A stretch of DNA of 64,000 bases, taken from positions 223,470-287,469 of the forward strand of contig NZ_RZHE01000003.1 of the NCBI RefSeq assembly GCF_003989825.1, read 5' to 3'. The stretch comes from Vreelandella populi (GTDB taxonomy: Bacteria > Pseudomonadota > Gammaproteobacteria > Pseudomonadales > Halomonadaceae). The notes below the pieces were generated by a model, which saw only the letters and a list, made by a program, of their open reading frames with translations, made no database searches and was not told where the DNA came from. The translations under genes and the position numbers were made by a program. Of the stretch, positions 49,051 to 59,713 are shown one piece after another (the stretch's first letter is position 1; each line of letters begins with the position of its first letter).

Positions 49051-49826
49051 GGCATAGGATGCGCTCTCCCTGGCCCTATTGGCAGCGTTGGCTGCTATTT
49101 GGTATTGCTATCGCGCTTTGTACGTTGGCAGGCTCAGCCAGCGCTCAGCAGTTGCCCGGCATTATTTCGCAACCGATGGAAGATGGCGGGCAACAATGGT
49201 CATTGTCCCTTCAGACGCTACTATTTTTAAGCTCGCTGGCGTTTCTGCCTGCCATGCTGCTAATGATGACCAGCTTCACGCGCATTATTATCGTGTTGAG
49301 CCTTTTACGCACAGCGATGGGTACTCAGTCCACACCTCCCAATCAGGTATTGCTGGGTATCGCACTGTTTTTAACCTTTTTTATTATGTCGCCGGTACTG
49401 GCTCAGGTGTACGACACTGCCTGGCAGCCATTATCCAATGAGACGATCAATTTTGAGGAGTTTTTGGTTCGCGCGCAGCTGCCGTTTCGTGAGTTTATGC
49501 TTGCCCAGACCCGGGAGCCCGACCTTGCGCTGTTCGTACGTCTGGCCGATGTAGGCCCTTTACAAGGCCCTGAGGAGCTGCCCATTCGAGTGCTTCTACC
49601 CGCCTTTGTAACCAGCGAGCTTAAAACGGCTTTTCAAATTGGCTTTACTGTTTTTATTCCTTTTTTGATTATTGATTTGGTCGTAGCGAGTACCCTGATG
49701 GCACTAGGCATGATGATGGTGCCGCCGGTAACCATTTCACTACCGTTTAAATTGATGCTTTTTATACTGGTCGACGGCTGGCAATTGATCATTGGCTCAC
49801 TGGCCGAAAGCTTTTACGTGCTTTAA
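49047..49826 (+). CDS. fliP: Flagellar export gate protein FliP
   Basis: FliP forms the pentameric core of the export channel. The 259-residue protein has a signal peptide (cleavage near ASAQQ), then four membrane helices with conserved [37 protein letters not shown] and [17 protein letters not shown]. The ATG at 49047 overlaps fliO; an ATG 12 bases downstream is possible. Confidence 0.97.
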   Translation: MRHRMRSPWPYWQRWLLFGIAIALCTLAGSASAQQLPGIISQPMEDGGQQWSLSLQTLLFLSSLAFLPAMLLMMTSFTRIIIVLSLLRTAMGTQSTPPNQVLLGIALFLTFFIMSPVLAQVYDTAWQPLSNETINFEEFLVRAQLPFREFMLAQTREPDLALFVRLADVGPLQGPEELPIRVLLPAFVTSELKTAFQIGFTVFIPFLIIDLVVASTLMALGMMMVPPVTISLPFKLMLFILVDGWQLIIGSLAESFYVL

Positions 49827-49838
49827 AGGAGCAATGAG

Positions 49839-50108
49839 ATGACCCCAGAAATGGTAATGAGCATGGCGTATCAGGGCATGCGTGTAACGCTGTTTCTTGC
49901 AGGTCCTGTATTGCTGGCGGCACTCTTCACGGGTCTGATTATCAGCCTCTTTCAAGCGGCTACTCAGATCAATGAAATGACGCTGACGTTTATTCCTAAG
50001 ATATTGGCGGTGTTTGCTGTTTTAGTGCTGGCAGGTCCCTGGTTGATTGGCCTGATCACTGATTTTACCTATCGACTGTTTACCAATATTCCCAACATGG
50101 TGATGTAG
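49839..50108 (+). CDS. fliQ: Flagellar export gate protein FliQ
   Basis: The 89-residue, two-helix membrane protein has the FliQ signatures GPVLLAALFTGLIISLFQAATQINEMTLTFIPKI (in parts). AAGGAG precedes the ATG. It lies between fliP and fliR in the fixed fliPQR order. Confidence 0.97.
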   Translation: MTPEMVMSMAYQGMRVTLFLAGPVLLAALFTGLIISLFQAATQINEMTLTFIPKILAVFAVLVLAGPWLIGLITDFTYRLFTNIPNMVM

Positions 50109-50112
50109 CCTT

Positions 50113-50904
50113 GTGGTAGAGGTCACCTTTGCCCAGCTGCAGGGCTGGTTAATCGCATTTCTATGGCCGTTTGCGCGTATTACCGCTTTTATGGCCGTGG
50201 CCCCCCTATGGGGGCATTCCAGCATCCCTAACCAGGCCAAAGTGGGTCTTGCGGCCCTGGTGGTCATTGTTGTTGCACCTATCCTGCCTGCCATGCCCAG
50301 TGTTGCGATCATGTCTTGGGCTGGTGTAGGTATCATGATAGAGCAGATCATTATCGGCCTGGCCATGGGACTGGTCATGCACATCATATTTGCCGTTGTT
50401 CAGGCAGCGGGCGAGTATATCGGTTTGCAAATGGGGCTGGGATTCGCCAGTTTTTTTGACGCTTCAAGCGGCACCAACATCATGGTGCTATCACGCATTC
50501 TCTACATGATTACGTTGCTGATGTTTCTAGCCTTTAATGGCCATTTGATGGTGCTTGAAACGCTGGTCATGAGCTTTGAAACACTGCCTATCGGTATGCA
50601 AGGTCTTAACCCGAATGGCTTTGAGCTGTTGGCCCGATATGCAGGCACTATTTTTGCTTCTGGAATGTTACTGGCACTGCCGCTAGTGGCGCCTTTACTG
50701 ATTATCAATTTTTCTCTAGGTATTCTTAACCGCTCTGCCCCTCAGCTTACGGTATTTAATATCGGTTTTCCCACGTCGTTAATCGTGGGCCTAACGCTAA
50801 TGATGGTGCTTATGACGGATATAGGTCGCTTTTTGCAGAGACTCTTTAGCCAGGGTCTTGGAATGATGCAAACGCTAATAGAAACCATGGCCCCTTTAAA
50901 CTAA
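50113..50904 (+). CDS. fliR: Flagellar export gate protein FliR
   Basis: The 263-residue polytopic protein completes the FliPQR channel: about six helices, with RITAFMAVAPLWGHSSIPNQ, GEYIGLQMGLGFASFFD and a GILNRSAPQLTVFNIGFP segment typical of FliR. It starts with GTG at 50113, five bases after the fliQ stop. Last gene of the fliF-fliR operon, followed by a hairpin convergent with flgL. Confidence 0.97.
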   Translation: MVEVTFAQLQGWLIAFLWPFARITAFMAVAPLWGHSSIPNQAKVGLAALVVIVVAPILPAMPSVAIMSWAGVGIMIEQIIIGLAMGLVMHIIFAVVQAAGEYIGLQMGLGFASFFDASSGTNIMVLSRILYMITLLMFLAFNGHLMVLETLVMSFETLPIGMQGLNPNGFELLARYAGTIFASGMLLALPLVAPLLIINFSLGILNRSAPQLTVFNIGFPTSLIVGLTLMMVLMTDIGRFLQRLFSQGLGMMQTLIETMAPLN

Positions 50905-50941
50905 ACCCCCTTGAAGTTGCTAGCCTCAAGAGGGATTAGTT
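50899..50941. terminator. Imperfect hairpin between fliR and flgL
   Basis: AACTAA-n-CCCC-n-TTGA on one side pairs with TCAAG-AGGG-n-TTAGTT on the other, loop about 11 bases. It lies between convergent operon ends. T-runs are weak. Confidence 0.45.
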
Positions 50942-50965
50942 GATAGTAGGAGCTTACGCCCTGAT

Positions 50966-52231
50966 CTACATGTAATTGAACAGCGACATGCTTTTCATAT
51001 CCACAAACGTTTTCTGAGAGGCCTGTAAGCCTACCTGCCGTAAGCTGTATTCGGAAATTGCTTCCGCGTAATCCAGATCCACCAGATCAGACAGCGTCTG
51101 CGTGTAGTTCATCATTCGGTTTACGCCCACGGCGTCGATAACATCCAATTCGTTAAGCCGAGCACCCGCAGACGCTCGAACAGATGAAATATTATCGAAC
51201 GCATTGTCGAGCTCACGAATGGAGGAGTTAAGCGTGTTACGCCGCTGCGCTTTATCGACATCGTTCTCGGCTGGGTTTTCCAGTACACGAATGGCTGACT
51301 CAAGCGTTCTAAATAGGTCGGGGCCGCGCTGCTCACTATTCGCTTTGGCCACCAAAATCTGATCGCCGCTTTGCGCTTTCCCTTCAAGCGAAATATTCAT
51401 TCCACCAAATGAGATCTGCTGTTTGCCCGAGCCATCCTGGGCATACGGCTGCTCAACCTGGCCCGGGATGCCGCCCCACGTGCCTGCTGCCTTGTCAAAG
51501 CGCTCTACGGTGTAAGTAGGCGCTTCTTCAGTTCCACCGAATGAAAGACGATAGTCACTCCCGTAACCCTCATCGTTAACATTGGTTATCTGGGGACCTA
51601 TAAAAGTCACGCTGCCAGCATTAAAAGAATTGTCTTCCTTGATGGCGGTAGCAACATAGCCTGCTCCACTTGGAACGCTCTGGAAGATGGCCTTGCCATT
51701 GTCACCCACCGGTATACGGCGTGATGCATCAACCTGCTGCTCGCGATTAATATCGCCACCGATATAACTTATATTTCCTTCCGTTGTTCTGGTAAATGGA
51801 GGGGCATTATCTTTATAGCCTCCAAAGAGGTAGCTGCCATTACCATCGGCGGCATTCGCTTGACCAATCAAGGTCTCATAGACCCCTTTTAACTCACTAG
51901 CAATAGAAGCGCGGTTAGAGTCGGTTAAAGCATCGCTGGATGCCTGGATCAGAAGCGATTTTGCACTGCTGATAGCGTCAGTCATGCTATGGAGGACGCT
52001 TTCACTCTGTTGAATAGAGTTGCGCGCCGAAACACGTGCGTTCTTGTACTGCTCATTCATAGACATCGACTGATCGACTCCCACAGCCCGCGAAGCGGCC
52101 TGTGGGTTGTCGGACGGGTTAACCACTTTTCGCCCGCTGGCAAGCTGTTGATTAACCTTCAAGAAATCGCTCTGCTGGCGATTCATAGATGCCGTGCTCT
52201 GCTCGAACATGGTGACGCTGCTAATACGCAT
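50966..52231 (-). CDS. flgL: Hook-filament junction protein FlgL (HAP3)
   Basis: The 421-residue protein has the flagellin-like N-terminal helix (MFEQSTASMNRQQSDFLKVNQQLASGRKV in parts, then NPSDNPQAASRAV) and a flagellin-like C-terminus (LDYAEAISEYSLRQVGLQASQKT). It follows flgK on the minus strand under a sigma-28 promoter upstream of flgK. Longer than E. coli FlgL (317) in the surface-exposed middle. Confidence 0.95.
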   Translation of the reverse strand: MRISSVTMFEQSTASMNRQQSDFLKVNQQLASGRKVVNPSDNPQAASRAVGVDQSMSMNEQYKNARVSARNSIQQSESVLHSMTDAISSAKSLLIQASSDALTDSNRASIASELKGVYETLIGQANAADGNGSYLFGGYKDNAPPFTRTTEGNISYIGGDINREQQVDASRRIPVGDNGKAIFQSVPSGAGYVATAIKEDNSFNAGSVTFIGPQITNVNDEGYGSDYRLSFGGTEEAPTYTVERFDKAAGTWGGIPGQVEQPYAQDGSGKQQISFGGMNISLEGKAQSGDQILVAKANSEQRGPDLFRTLESAIRVLENPAENDVDKAQRRNTLNSSIRELDNAFDNISSVRASAGARLNELDVIDAVGVNRMMNYTQTLSDLVDLDYAEAISEYSLRQVGLQASQKTFVDMKSMSLFNYM

Positions 52232-52248
52232 AATAGGAACTCCTAAAA

Positions 52249-53856
52249 TTAGCTACGCAGGTTCAGGATGGTATCCATAATGGAGCCTGCAGTATCAATA
52301 ACCCGCGCATTAGCCATATAGTACTGTTGGTAACGAATCAGGTTGGCGGCCTCTTCATCCAGATTGACCCCGGATTCTGACTGCTGAACAGCGCGCAATT
52401 GATCTGTCAGCCCCTGGCGGGCCTCTAGGTTTACCTGAGTAATATTAGCGCGGTTACCTACATCACTCACCAGGGCGCCATAAGCACCGCTTACCGATGC
52501 GCTACCACCCACAATATTTTTACTTTGAAGCTCTTGAAGCGCCAAGGCGTTTCGATTGTCGCCGGAAGAAGCTTCCGAGCCGGCGGCGATCTTGTCAAGA
52601 TCCGTGATATTGACATCCATACCACTGCCGGCGCGTCGTACAGGCTGGACTTCAAACGTATCGCCATTAACAGGCATGCTTGCAAAAGAAATATTGATAC
52701 CACCAAATGAAAGCGTATCGTTTTCCCATTCAAAATCGACGCTGGCACCGCTGTCGTTACGCTTCACGGTAAAAGCATCATCGCTATAGCTGACGGTATA
52801 ATCGGTAGCACGCAGTTGATTTATATTAGCGGCATCGAATTCAATCGAAGCTATATCGGTACTATTACCCATGTGGCTGTACGCCTGGGGAGTACGCACG
52901 CGGAATAAGTCTTCGCCTTCGTTCCCGTTGAGATCAATACCCTGCTTGTGCTGTTCGTTGAAGGCCACCGACAGCGAAACGGCTAGCTGACCGATCTGGT
53001 TCTGAGTCTTGTCCAGCGTTTCAGAGCGGAAGGCCATTAGCCCGCCAAGCGCGCCGCCTTTAATGGCCGACTCATCTAGCTGAATAACATTGCCGCCGCC
53101 ATCCCGATAGCCCACCACGGTGCGCTGAGGGTCATAGCCAGCCTGCATGGTAGTAAGCTTGAATGAGTTGGTACCAGTAACCAGCGGCTGACCGTTGGGA
53201 AGGCTGATATTGTAGGTCTTGCCATCCTGAACGTTCAGACGTAGATCCATACGCTCATTGAGATCAGATACCAGCTGGTCACGCTGGTTCAGCAGGCTGT
53301 TGGGCGCTTCACCCGAGCGTGCCCGGGCAAGGGATATCTCTTTATTCAGCCCGGCAATCTGCTCGACCGTATTATTAACCTGAGTAACTTCATCCTTGAT
53401 CTGATTATTGATGTTGCTCTGCATATCCTGCAGGTAGCCATCAAAAGAACGGAACTGGGAACTCAAAGTATTGGCAGTTCCCAACACGCCCTGGCGAGCC
53501 GCCGGATCAGAAGGCGCACTTGCTACCGCATCTAGAGAAGAGAAAAAATTCTGCATCAGCGGTGATAGACCCGCTTCACGATCAGCCAACAGATTATCAA
53601 TCTGTGAAATCTGATTGTTGTAGGTATTCAGCGCGCTCGATTGGGTTTTGGCATTGTTTAGCTGATTGGCCACATAGGTATTGAACTGTCGCTCGATACT
53701 GTCAACGCGAACGCCGCCGCCAACACGCCCCTCGCCCAGTTGGGCGAGTTCGCGGTTATAGCCGGGTGTAAACACATTACTAATATTGTTACTGGTGGTG
53801 TTGAGGGCGTTCTGGGCGGCATTAAGGCCGCTTAAACCAACAGAAAACATACTCAT
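52249..53856 (-). CDS. flgK: Hook-filament junction protein FlgK (HAP1)
   Basis: The 535-residue protein begins MSMFSVGLSGLNAAQNALNT with the SNNISNVFTPGYNRE rod/hook motif and ends with the axial helix VNLDEEAANLIRYQQYYMANARVI. It is the first gene of the flgKL unit, read from its own sigma-28 promoter 29-55 bases upstream, as expected for late genes. Confidence 0.96.
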   Translation of the reverse strand: MSMFSVGLSGLNAAQNALNTTSNNISNVFTPGYNRELAQLGEGRVGGGVRVDSIERQFNTYVANQLNNAKTQSSALNTYNNQISQIDNLLADREAGLSPLMQNFFSSLDAVASAPSDPAARQGVLGTANTLSSQFRSFDGYLQDMQSNINNQIKDEVTQVNNTVEQIAGLNKEISLARARSGEAPNSLLNQRDQLVSDLNERMDLRLNVQDGKTYNISLPNGQPLVTGTNSFKLTTMQAGYDPQRTVVGYRDGGGNVIQLDESAIKGGALGGLMAFRSETLDKTQNQIGQLAVSLSVAFNEQHKQGIDLNGNEGEDLFRVRTPQAYSHMGNSTDIASIEFDAANINQLRATDYTVSYSDDAFTVKRNDSGASVDFEWENDTLSFGGINISFASMPVNGDTFEVQPVRRAGSGMDVNITDLDKIAAGSEASSGDNRNALALQELQSKNIVGGSASVSGAYGALVSDVGNRANITQVNLEARQGLTDQLRAVQQSESGVNLDEEAANLIRYQQYYMANARVIDTAGSIMDTILNLRS

Positions 53857-53884
53857 AATTTATATCCTCAGACCGATAGCTATT

Positions 53885-53911
53885 TTATCGGCAGCTTCCT
53901 GAAAAACTTGA
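53885..53911 (-). promoter_or_regulatory. Sigma-28 (FliA) promoter of flgKL
   Basis: Minus strand TCAAGTTT (53904-53911), N11, GCCGATAA (53885-53892): 15 of 16 consensus bases with exact spacing. It lies between the flgJ stop and flgK start. Confidence 0.88.
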
Positions 53912-53918
53912 GAACCCG

Positions 53919-54944
53919 TTAGCGCGAATCGGCCAGGAAGGTGCTCTCTGTGGTTAGCGGTCCCATCGTATTCATTACGGCGACAAGCTTTTGGGCGTAG
54001 CGAGGGTCTGTGGCGTAGCCGCCTCGCTGTAGCGCATGCGCTGCCTGCTCAGCATTGGCTGCTTGCACCACTTCGCTATAGCGCGGATTTTTACCTATCA
54101 GATTGGCGTAGTCGGTAAGCGCATGCTCAAACGAATCGTAAACCCGGAAGGTATCCACGACTTGGGTGCGCCGGCCGTTAATATACTCGTGCGTCACGAT
54201 ATCGGTGGTTTCACCACGCCAATGGCTCCCTGCCTTGATACCAAAGAGGTTGTGGCTATTGCCGCCCTGGCGGGTAGGTATCTCATGCCTCCCCCAACCC
54301 GTTTCCAAGGCTGCTTGGGCTAGAATAAGCTCTGCGGGAACACCACTGGCCCTGCTGGCTGCTTGGGCGGGCGTTGCGAGCTTGTCCATAAACCGCTGCA
54401 CATGGTCAGAGGCATTCATCGGGGCCAATGCGCGGGCCATGGCTGGCTCGCTTGTTTCAGTGGCAGCAGTCTTTTGGCGTATGGCTTCGAGCTCGCTCAA
54501 GAACCGACCGTCCGCCTGAGCTCCTACGGTGCGCTCACTTTGAGGCTGCAATGCGCCATCCAGCACGCGTGGCGTCCCACGCGGAATGCCGGCAATTAGG
54601 GCTTGTAACTCTTGATCCGCATTGGAAGCCCCACTAATCGCGCCCTGACGCTGTAGCTGCTCCACCAGTACATCGGCTAACCCGATTCCTTTAGAGGCAA
54701 TCACCTGGGACCACTGCTGATCCAGCATTTGCTGATAGGTATCGGTTGTCGTACTGCTCATCAGGCCAGAAGTGGGAATCGCATCCCGCATACTCTTCAT
54801 CATCATCTGGACAAAGAGCGCTTCAAACTGTTGAGCGGCTGAATGCACACCGGCTTCAGGGTCCATTCGAGCGGTGTGCTGCAAACGCTGAAAGCCCTGC
54901 ACGTCGAGTGCAAACTGGCTGGTCATGTCATTGGAAATACTCAT
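53919..54944 (-). CDS. flgJ: Rod-cap protein and peptidoglycan hydrolase FlgJ
   Basis: The 341-residue protein has the N-terminal rod-capping domain (AAQQFEALFVQMMMKSMRDA, LDQQWSQVIASKGIGLADVLV) and a C-terminal glucosaminidase domain (ILAQAALETGWGRHEI with the catalytic Glu, NLFGIKAGSHW, and a conserved YATDPRYAQKL). This dual form is usual in gammaproteobacteria. Its ATG is directly joined to the flgI stop. Confidence 0.96.
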   Translation of the reverse strand: MSISNDMTSQFALDVQGFQRLQHTARMDPEAGVHSAAQQFEALFVQMMMKSMRDAIPTSGLMSSTTTDTYQQMLDQQWSQVIASKGIGLADVLVEQLQRQGAISGASNADQELQALIAGIPRGTPRVLDGALQPQSERTVGAQADGRFLSELEAIRQKTAATETSEPAMARALAPMNASDHVQRFMDKLATPAQAASRASGVPAELILAQAALETGWGRHEIPTRQGGNSHNLFGIKAGSHWRGETTDIVTHEYINGRRTQVVDTFRVYDSFEHALTDYANLIGKNPRYSEVVQAANAEQAAHALQRGGYATDPRYAQKLVAVMNTMGPLTTESTFLADSR

Positions 54945-56083
54945 CAGATGACCTCCAGCTCAGCGCGTAGCGAGCCGGACGCTTTTAGAGCTTCCAGAAT
55001 CGACATCAGATCTTGGGGTGTGGCGCCCAGCGCATTCAACGCATTAACCACTTCATTAAGCTGCGCACCTTCTACAATCTGAAGATAGGCCTCCTGTTGC
55101 TCGATATTGATATCGGCATCCGGCACCACCACGGTTTGCCCCTGCCCCAAGGGTGCTGGCTGGCTTACACCAAAGCGCGTATCAATCATGATCGACAGGC
55201 TGCCATGGGCGACTGCAGCTTGGCGTAGCGTCACGGCGCTGTTCATGACGACGGAGCCCGTGCGTGAATTGAGCACCACGCGTGCGGGGGCCTCGGTGGG
55301 TGTCACCTGAACATTCTCGACCCGCGCCATAAAGTTGACGCGTGCGTTGGGATCAAGAGGGCCATCTAATGCAATAACACGCCCATCGCGGGCATAGGCA
55401 ACCGACTGACCAAACTCATTGTTAATAGCGGCAACCATGCGCTGTACGGTACCGAAGTCAGCATCATTGAGCTGCAGTTCCAGCATGCCGCCATTGCCGC
55501 CCAGGTTCAGCGCTACTTCACGCTCGACCAGCGCCCCGCCGGGGATACGCCCTGAGGCCTGCTGGTTAATCTGTACGCTACTACCACCAGCTTGAGCGCC
55601 CGCACCGCCTACTAGCATATTGCCCTGGGCGATCGCATAGGTGTCGCCATCGGCGCCTTTCAAGGGCGTCATCAAGAGTGTACCGCCGCGTAAACTGCGC
55701 GCGTTGGCAATCGATGAGACGACAATATCCAAACGCTGGCCGGGGCGGGAAAAAGGCGGTAGATCAGCGGTTACCATGACGGCCGCTACGTTACGTAGCT
55801 GCATATTGGTACCCGGTGGAATGGTCACGCCCAGTTGCGACAGCATGTTCGTCAAACTCTGGCCGGTAAAGGGTGCCTGAGTCGTCTGGTCACCTGTGCT
55901 GTCCAGGCCCACTACCAGTCCGTAACCCACCAGCTGGTTATCCCGCACGCCTGCAAAGTTGGCCAACTCGCGAATCCGCTCGGCATGAACGGGCAAGGCG
56001 AGCAGGCACATTAATAGCACAGTACCTAGTTGAGTTAGCCGCACTTTAATTGATCGAAAACCGTTTTGCCGCATTGCCATCAC
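54944..56083 (-). CDS. flgI: Flagellar P-ring protein FlgI
   Basis: FlgI forms the peptidoglycan-level bushing. The 379-residue protein has a signal peptide (cleavage near PVHAE), then RIRELANFAGVRDNQLVGYG, GTNMQLRNVAAVMVTADLPPF and TGSVVMNSAVTLRQAAVAHG, all strongly conserved in FlgI. Its start may be one codon further in (MMAM...). Follows flgH. Confidence 0.97.
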   Translation of the reverse strand: MMAMRQNGFRSIKVRLTQLGTVLLMCLLALPVHAERIRELANFAGVRDNQLVGYGLVVGLDSTGDQTTQAPFTGQSLTNMLSQLGVTIPPGTNMQLRNVAAVMVTADLPPFSRPGQRLDIVVSSIANARSLRGGTLLMTPLKGADGDTYAIAQGNMLVGGAGAQAGGSSVQINQQASGRIPGGALVEREVALNLGGNGGMLELQLNDADFGTVQRMVAAINNEFGQSVAYARDGRVIALDGPLDPNARVNFMARVENVQVTPTEAPARVVLNSRTGSVVMNSAVTLRQAAVAHGSLSIMIDTRFGVSQPAPLGQGQTVVVPDADINIEQQEAYLQIVEGAQLNEVVNALNALGATPQDLMSILEALKASGSLRAELEVI

Positions 56084-56120
56084 TCTAGGTCACTGTGCTG
56101 TTTGGCCATTCTGGGTAACA

Positions 56121-56810
56121 TTAGAAAGGCGAGACATTTAAGAAAAAGCGCTGTAGCCAACCCATATGCTGCGCTTCATTGATGTAACCATCCCCGACAT
56201 ACTCAATACGGGCATCTGCCACTTGAGTCGACGGCACCGTATTCTGTGTCGTTATCGTCCGGGGGTTCACCACACCTGAAAAACGAATAAACTCCGTTCC
56301 CTGGTTGATGGCTATCTGCTTTTCCCCTCTTACCCGCAAGTTGCCGTTATTCATGACCTCTAGAACCGAGACGGTAATCGTGCCGGTAAAGGAGTTATTC
56401 GCCTGTGCTCCCCCGCCACCGGCAAAATCGCTCGCACCGGAAACATCGAAGCCATACTCAGCCAGTGTATCGAGCACGTCGGGTAGCTGCGCAAGCTCAA
56501 GTGATGAGCTACCGGTACGGTTGGCATTAGAGCGCGCATTCTTACTCGCGCTCACCTGCTCATCCAGCACAATGGTCAAGATATCGCCCATCGCTCTGGG
56601 TCGACGGTCTTCAAACAGCGGCTGATAGCCACGCCGCGCCTGGTAGATCGAACCATTGGGAACGGGCGGCGGGCGGTCCACAATATCAATCTGCTCCTGC
56701 TCGCCCACGACGGAAGCACGGGGTATCTGCGCGCAGCCAGCGGCCAGCAGTATAAAAAACAGCACAGCAATAACGCCTAGCCGACGGCCAAGATAGTTCA
56801 ATTCCCGCAT
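56121..56810 (-). CDS. flgH: Flagellar L-ring lipoprotein FlgH
   Basis: The 229-residue outer-membrane lipoprotein has a signal ending LLAAGC, the lipobox, with Cys at about residue 26. Then come [30 protein letters not shown] (in parts) and the C-terminal [25 protein letters not shown] (in parts), typical of FlgH. Follows flgG. Confidence 0.96.
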   Translation of the reverse strand: MRELNYLGRRLGVIAVLFFILLAAGCAQIPRASVVGEQEQIDIVDRPPPVPNGSIYQARRGYQPLFEDRRPRAMGDILTIVLDEQVSASKNARSNANRTGSSSLELAQLPDVLDTLAEYGFDVSGASDFAGGGGAQANNSFTGTITVSVLEVMNNGNLRVRGEKQIAINQGTEFIRFSGVVNPRTITTQNTVPSTQVADARIEYVGDGYINEAQHMGWLQRFFLNVSPF

Positions 56811-56833
56811 GGCTCGATAGCCCTCAAAAGCGC

Positions 56834-57616
56834 TTAGAGCTGGCTCAGTCGCGCCAGCATTTCGTCACTGGTCGACACTGCCCGGCTATTAATTTCATAG
56901 GCCCGCTGTGTCTGGATCATGCTGACCATCTCTTCCACAACGTTCACGTTCGACGTTTCCACATAGCCCTGAAACAGGCGCCCAGCGCCATTGTTACCGG
57001 GTATGTTTTCATTTGGCGCACCTGAAGCACCCGTCTCCAGATAAAGGTTGCCACCGACGCTTTCCAAGCCAGCTGGATTGATGAACGAGGTCAGCGTAAT
57101 TTGACCCACGTTATTGTCCAGCGCGATGCCTGGCTGGCGTACGCTCACTGTGCCATCTTCGGCGATCGTCACGGCCAGAGCATTCTCGGGTACGAAAATG
57201 GCTGGCTCCAGCGGGTAGCCGTTAGCGGTTACCATCTGGCCATTTTCATTGAGCTGAAAGCTACCATCCCGGGTATAGCCTGTAGTGCCATCTGGCAGCA
57301 GTACCTGAAAGAAGCCCTCACCGTTGATAGCCAGGTCGCGCGAGTTTTCCGTCTGCTCCAATCCACCCTGAGTATGCAGACGCTCTGTAGCAACGGCACG
57401 AACACCGGTACCTACCTGCATGCCGGAAGGCAGACGATCCTGGATATTGTTCTGGGCGCCGGGCTGGCGCATGTTCTGATACAGCAGATCTTCAAATACC
57501 GGGCGCGAGCGCTTAAATCCATTGGTGCTAACGTTGGCCAGATTGTTAGAGATAACGTCCAGCTTGGTCTGCTGAGCTTCCAGCCCCGTTTTGGCGGTCC
57601 ACAAAGAAGTAATCAT
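56834..57616 (-). CDS. flgG: Distal rod protein FlgG
   Basis: The 260-residue protein has the rod N-terminal motif ([20 protein letters not shown]) and the C-terminal axial helix ([25 protein letters not shown]). Its length equals E. coli FlgG (260). Follows flgF with a 35-base gap. Confidence 0.97.
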   Translation of the reverse strand: MITSLWTAKTGLEAQQTKLDVISNNLANVSTNGFKRSRPVFEDLLYQNMRQPGAQNNIQDRLPSGMQVGTGVRAVATERLHTQGGLEQTENSRDLAINGEGFFQVLLPDGTTGYTRDGSFQLNENGQMVTANGYPLEPAIFVPENALAVTIAEDGTVSVRQPGIALDNNVGQITLTSFINPAGLESVGGNLYLETGASGAPNENIPGNNGAGRLFQGYVETSNVNVVEEMVSMIQTQRAYEINSRAVSTSDEMLARLSQL

Positions 57617-57651
57617 GAGAATTCGTGTTCCCTTGGGTAAGCGGCTAGGGT

Positions 57652-58410
57652 TTAGCCCTGAATAGAGAGAATACTGTTGGCTCGCTGAGCGTTTTCATCA
57701 GCGGTGCTGAGCATTTTCATTTGCATGTCGTAGCGTCGGGCAACATCAATCATGGAGACCATGGCATCCACGGCACTGACGTTGCTGCCTTCAAGCGCAC
57801 CACTTACCAGGCGAGCGTTCTCGTCGCCCGGCAAAGCGCCAGGCTCACCTTCTTCATTAAGCGGGCCACGAAACAGGCCATCATCGCCGCGCGTTAGCGC
57901 GAGCTCATCAGGCGTTACCAGCTTGATACGGCCAACTTCAACCAGCGCTTCGGGGCCTTCACCTTCGGGAATGGCACTAATCGTGCCATCAGCGCCAATG
58001 GATACCTGAGCGCCCTGAGGCACCGCGATCGGGCCACCATCGCCCATGACAGGGCGTCCGACGTTAAGCAGCACGCCATCGCTGTCGAGCTGCAGATCAC
58101 CGCGCTTGGTGTAGGTTTCGGAGCCATCGTCTGCCAATACCGCCATCCAGGCGTTGCCTTGCATCGCTACATCCAGCGCACGGCCGGTAAACTCGACCGG
58201 CCCCTGGGAAAAATCGCTGCCAGGCGTCGTGGTAACCACTGAAGTACGTGTTGCCAGCAATGCATCGCCCTGAACAGGCACCGAACGAGCGGCCTGCAGC
58301 TGGGCGCGAAAGCCGGTAGTGGTCACATTTGACAGGTTATTGGTCACCACTGACTGTTGGTCCATGGCGCTTTTAGCACCGCTCATGGCGGTATATAGCA
58401 TTCGATCCAC
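57652..58410 (-). CDS. flgF: Proximal rod protein FlgF
   Basis: The 252-residue protein begins [20 protein letters not shown] with [16 protein letters not shown], the FlgF form of the rod motif, and ends [22 protein letters not shown]. Between flgE and flgG, as usual. Confidence 0.97.
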   Translation of the reverse strand: MDRMLYTAMSGAKSAMDQQSVVTNNLSNVTTTGFRAQLQAARSVPVQGDALLATRTSVVTTTPGSDFSQGPVEFTGRALDVAMQGNAWMAVLADDGSETYTKRGDLQLDSDGVLLNVGRPVMGDGGPIAVPQGAQVSIGADGTISAIPEGEGPEALVEVGRIKLVTPDELALTRGDDGLFRGPLNEEGEPGALPGDENARLVSGALEGSNVSAVDAMVSMIDVARRYDMQMKMLSTADENAQRANSILSIQG

Positions 58411-58441
58411 TCAGCTTACTCCTTACAAAAATGACCCACTA

Positions 58442-59677
58442 TTAAAGGTTAATAATGGTTTGCAGGAGTTCATCCTGAGTGCTGATCGTTTGTGAGTTAG
58501 CTTGGTAAGAGCGCTGGGCAATAATCATACTGACCAGCTCTTGGGCTAAATCCACGTTGGAGGTTTCAGTGGCCCCCGCCTGAATTAGGCCAACCAGTCC
58601 GGTCCCCGGTGCGTTAACCAACTCTTGACCGGAGGATGCCGTAGCTGTCCAAAGATTATCACCTACTGGGTTCAATCCTTCTGGATTACGGAAACTCACC
58701 AAGGCAATTTGGCCTGCAGCGCGAGACTGCTCGTTGGAATAATTGCGCATGATGGTGCCATCGTCTTGGATGGTAACGCCTACCAATGAGCCAGATGTAT
58801 AGCCGTTCTGTACAGTGTTATTAACCGTGGAAGCATTCGCAAACTGCGTTGAACCATCAAAACTTATTGCAATATCTAATGCTTCAAACGGGTTCCCGGC
58901 ACCAAATTCCGAACCCGGACCAGTGAAAGCCGCATTGTTAATATTCGTAGTACCATTCAGTGTTCCGTTTTGATTAAAGGCTAAGTTGCCCAAACCGATA
59001 TCATAAGTACCACCACCCGCAGGCCCACCTGCCATCCGTCCATTAACAGCCCACTGATTATCACCAGTTTTAGTGAAATACAGCGAAAGGTTACGCGCAT
59101 TCCCTTGAGAGTCGAACACGGTAGCATTGGTAGAATAGTTATAAGTATTAGCGTTGTTTGCATCAAACGGTGTAGCTGCAAGATCGATAACAGGCTGTCC
59201 AGAGTCCAGGTTTAACGATATATCTAGTTCAGTGGTTGCATTAGCCTGAAGGTCGCCTGCGGGTACTTGCATGGGCTGTACATTCCCCCCCGCTTGTACG
59301 TTTCCATCTGCATCAGCCGGATAGCCCATGATCTGTGCGCCCTGGGCGTTAACCAGATTACCGGTTGACGTCATGGTGAGCTGTCCATTACGTGAGTAGC
59401 CCACTTCACCATTTGGCTGCTGAAAGCGGAAGAAACCTTCGCCCGCAATTGCAAGGTCCATGTTGCGCGATGAGGACTCGACGTTACCCTGACTGAAATC
59501 CTGCAATACGGCAGAAGTACGAACCCCTAGGCCGATACGCGATTGGGCATATACGTCGGCAAACTGCACACTGGAGCTTTTAAAACCAACCGTTTGCGAG
59601 TTGGCAATATTGTTACCGATAGCGCCTAATTTCTCACGCTGAGCGTTCAGACCACTGAGTGCTTGTGAAAAGCTCAT
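58442..59677 (-). CDS. flgE: Flagellar hook protein FlgE
   Basis: The 411-residue hook subunit has GAIGNNIANSQTVGFKSSSVQFADVYAQ (in parts) at its start and SNVDLAQELVSMIIAQRSYQANS at the C-terminus; the middle is Gly/Asn/Thr-rich. Its length is close to E. coli FlgE (402). Follows flgD. Confidence 0.97.
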   Translation of the reverse strand: MSFSQALSGLNAQREKLGAIGNNIANSQTVGFKSSSVQFADVYAQSRIGLGVRTSAVLQDFSQGNVESSSRNMDLAIAGEGFFRFQQPNGEVGYSRNGQLTMTSTGNLVNAQGAQIMGYPADADGNVQAGGNVQPMQVPAGDLQANATTELDISLNLDSGQPVIDLAATPFDANNANTYNYSTNATVFDSQGNARNLSLYFTKTGDNQWAVNGRMAGGPAGGGTYDIGLGNLAFNQNGTLNGTTNINNAAFTGPGSEFGAGNPFEALDIAISFDGSTQFANASTVNNTVQNGYTSGSLVGVTIQDDGTIMRNYSNEQSRAAGQIALVSFRNPEGLNPVGDNLWTATASSGQELVNAPGTGLVGLIQAGATETSNVDLAQELVSMIIAQRSYQANSQTISTQDELLQTIINL

Positions 59678-59713
59678 GATGTTCCCCTGAAAAAGGTGTT
59701 ATTTAGCGAATAA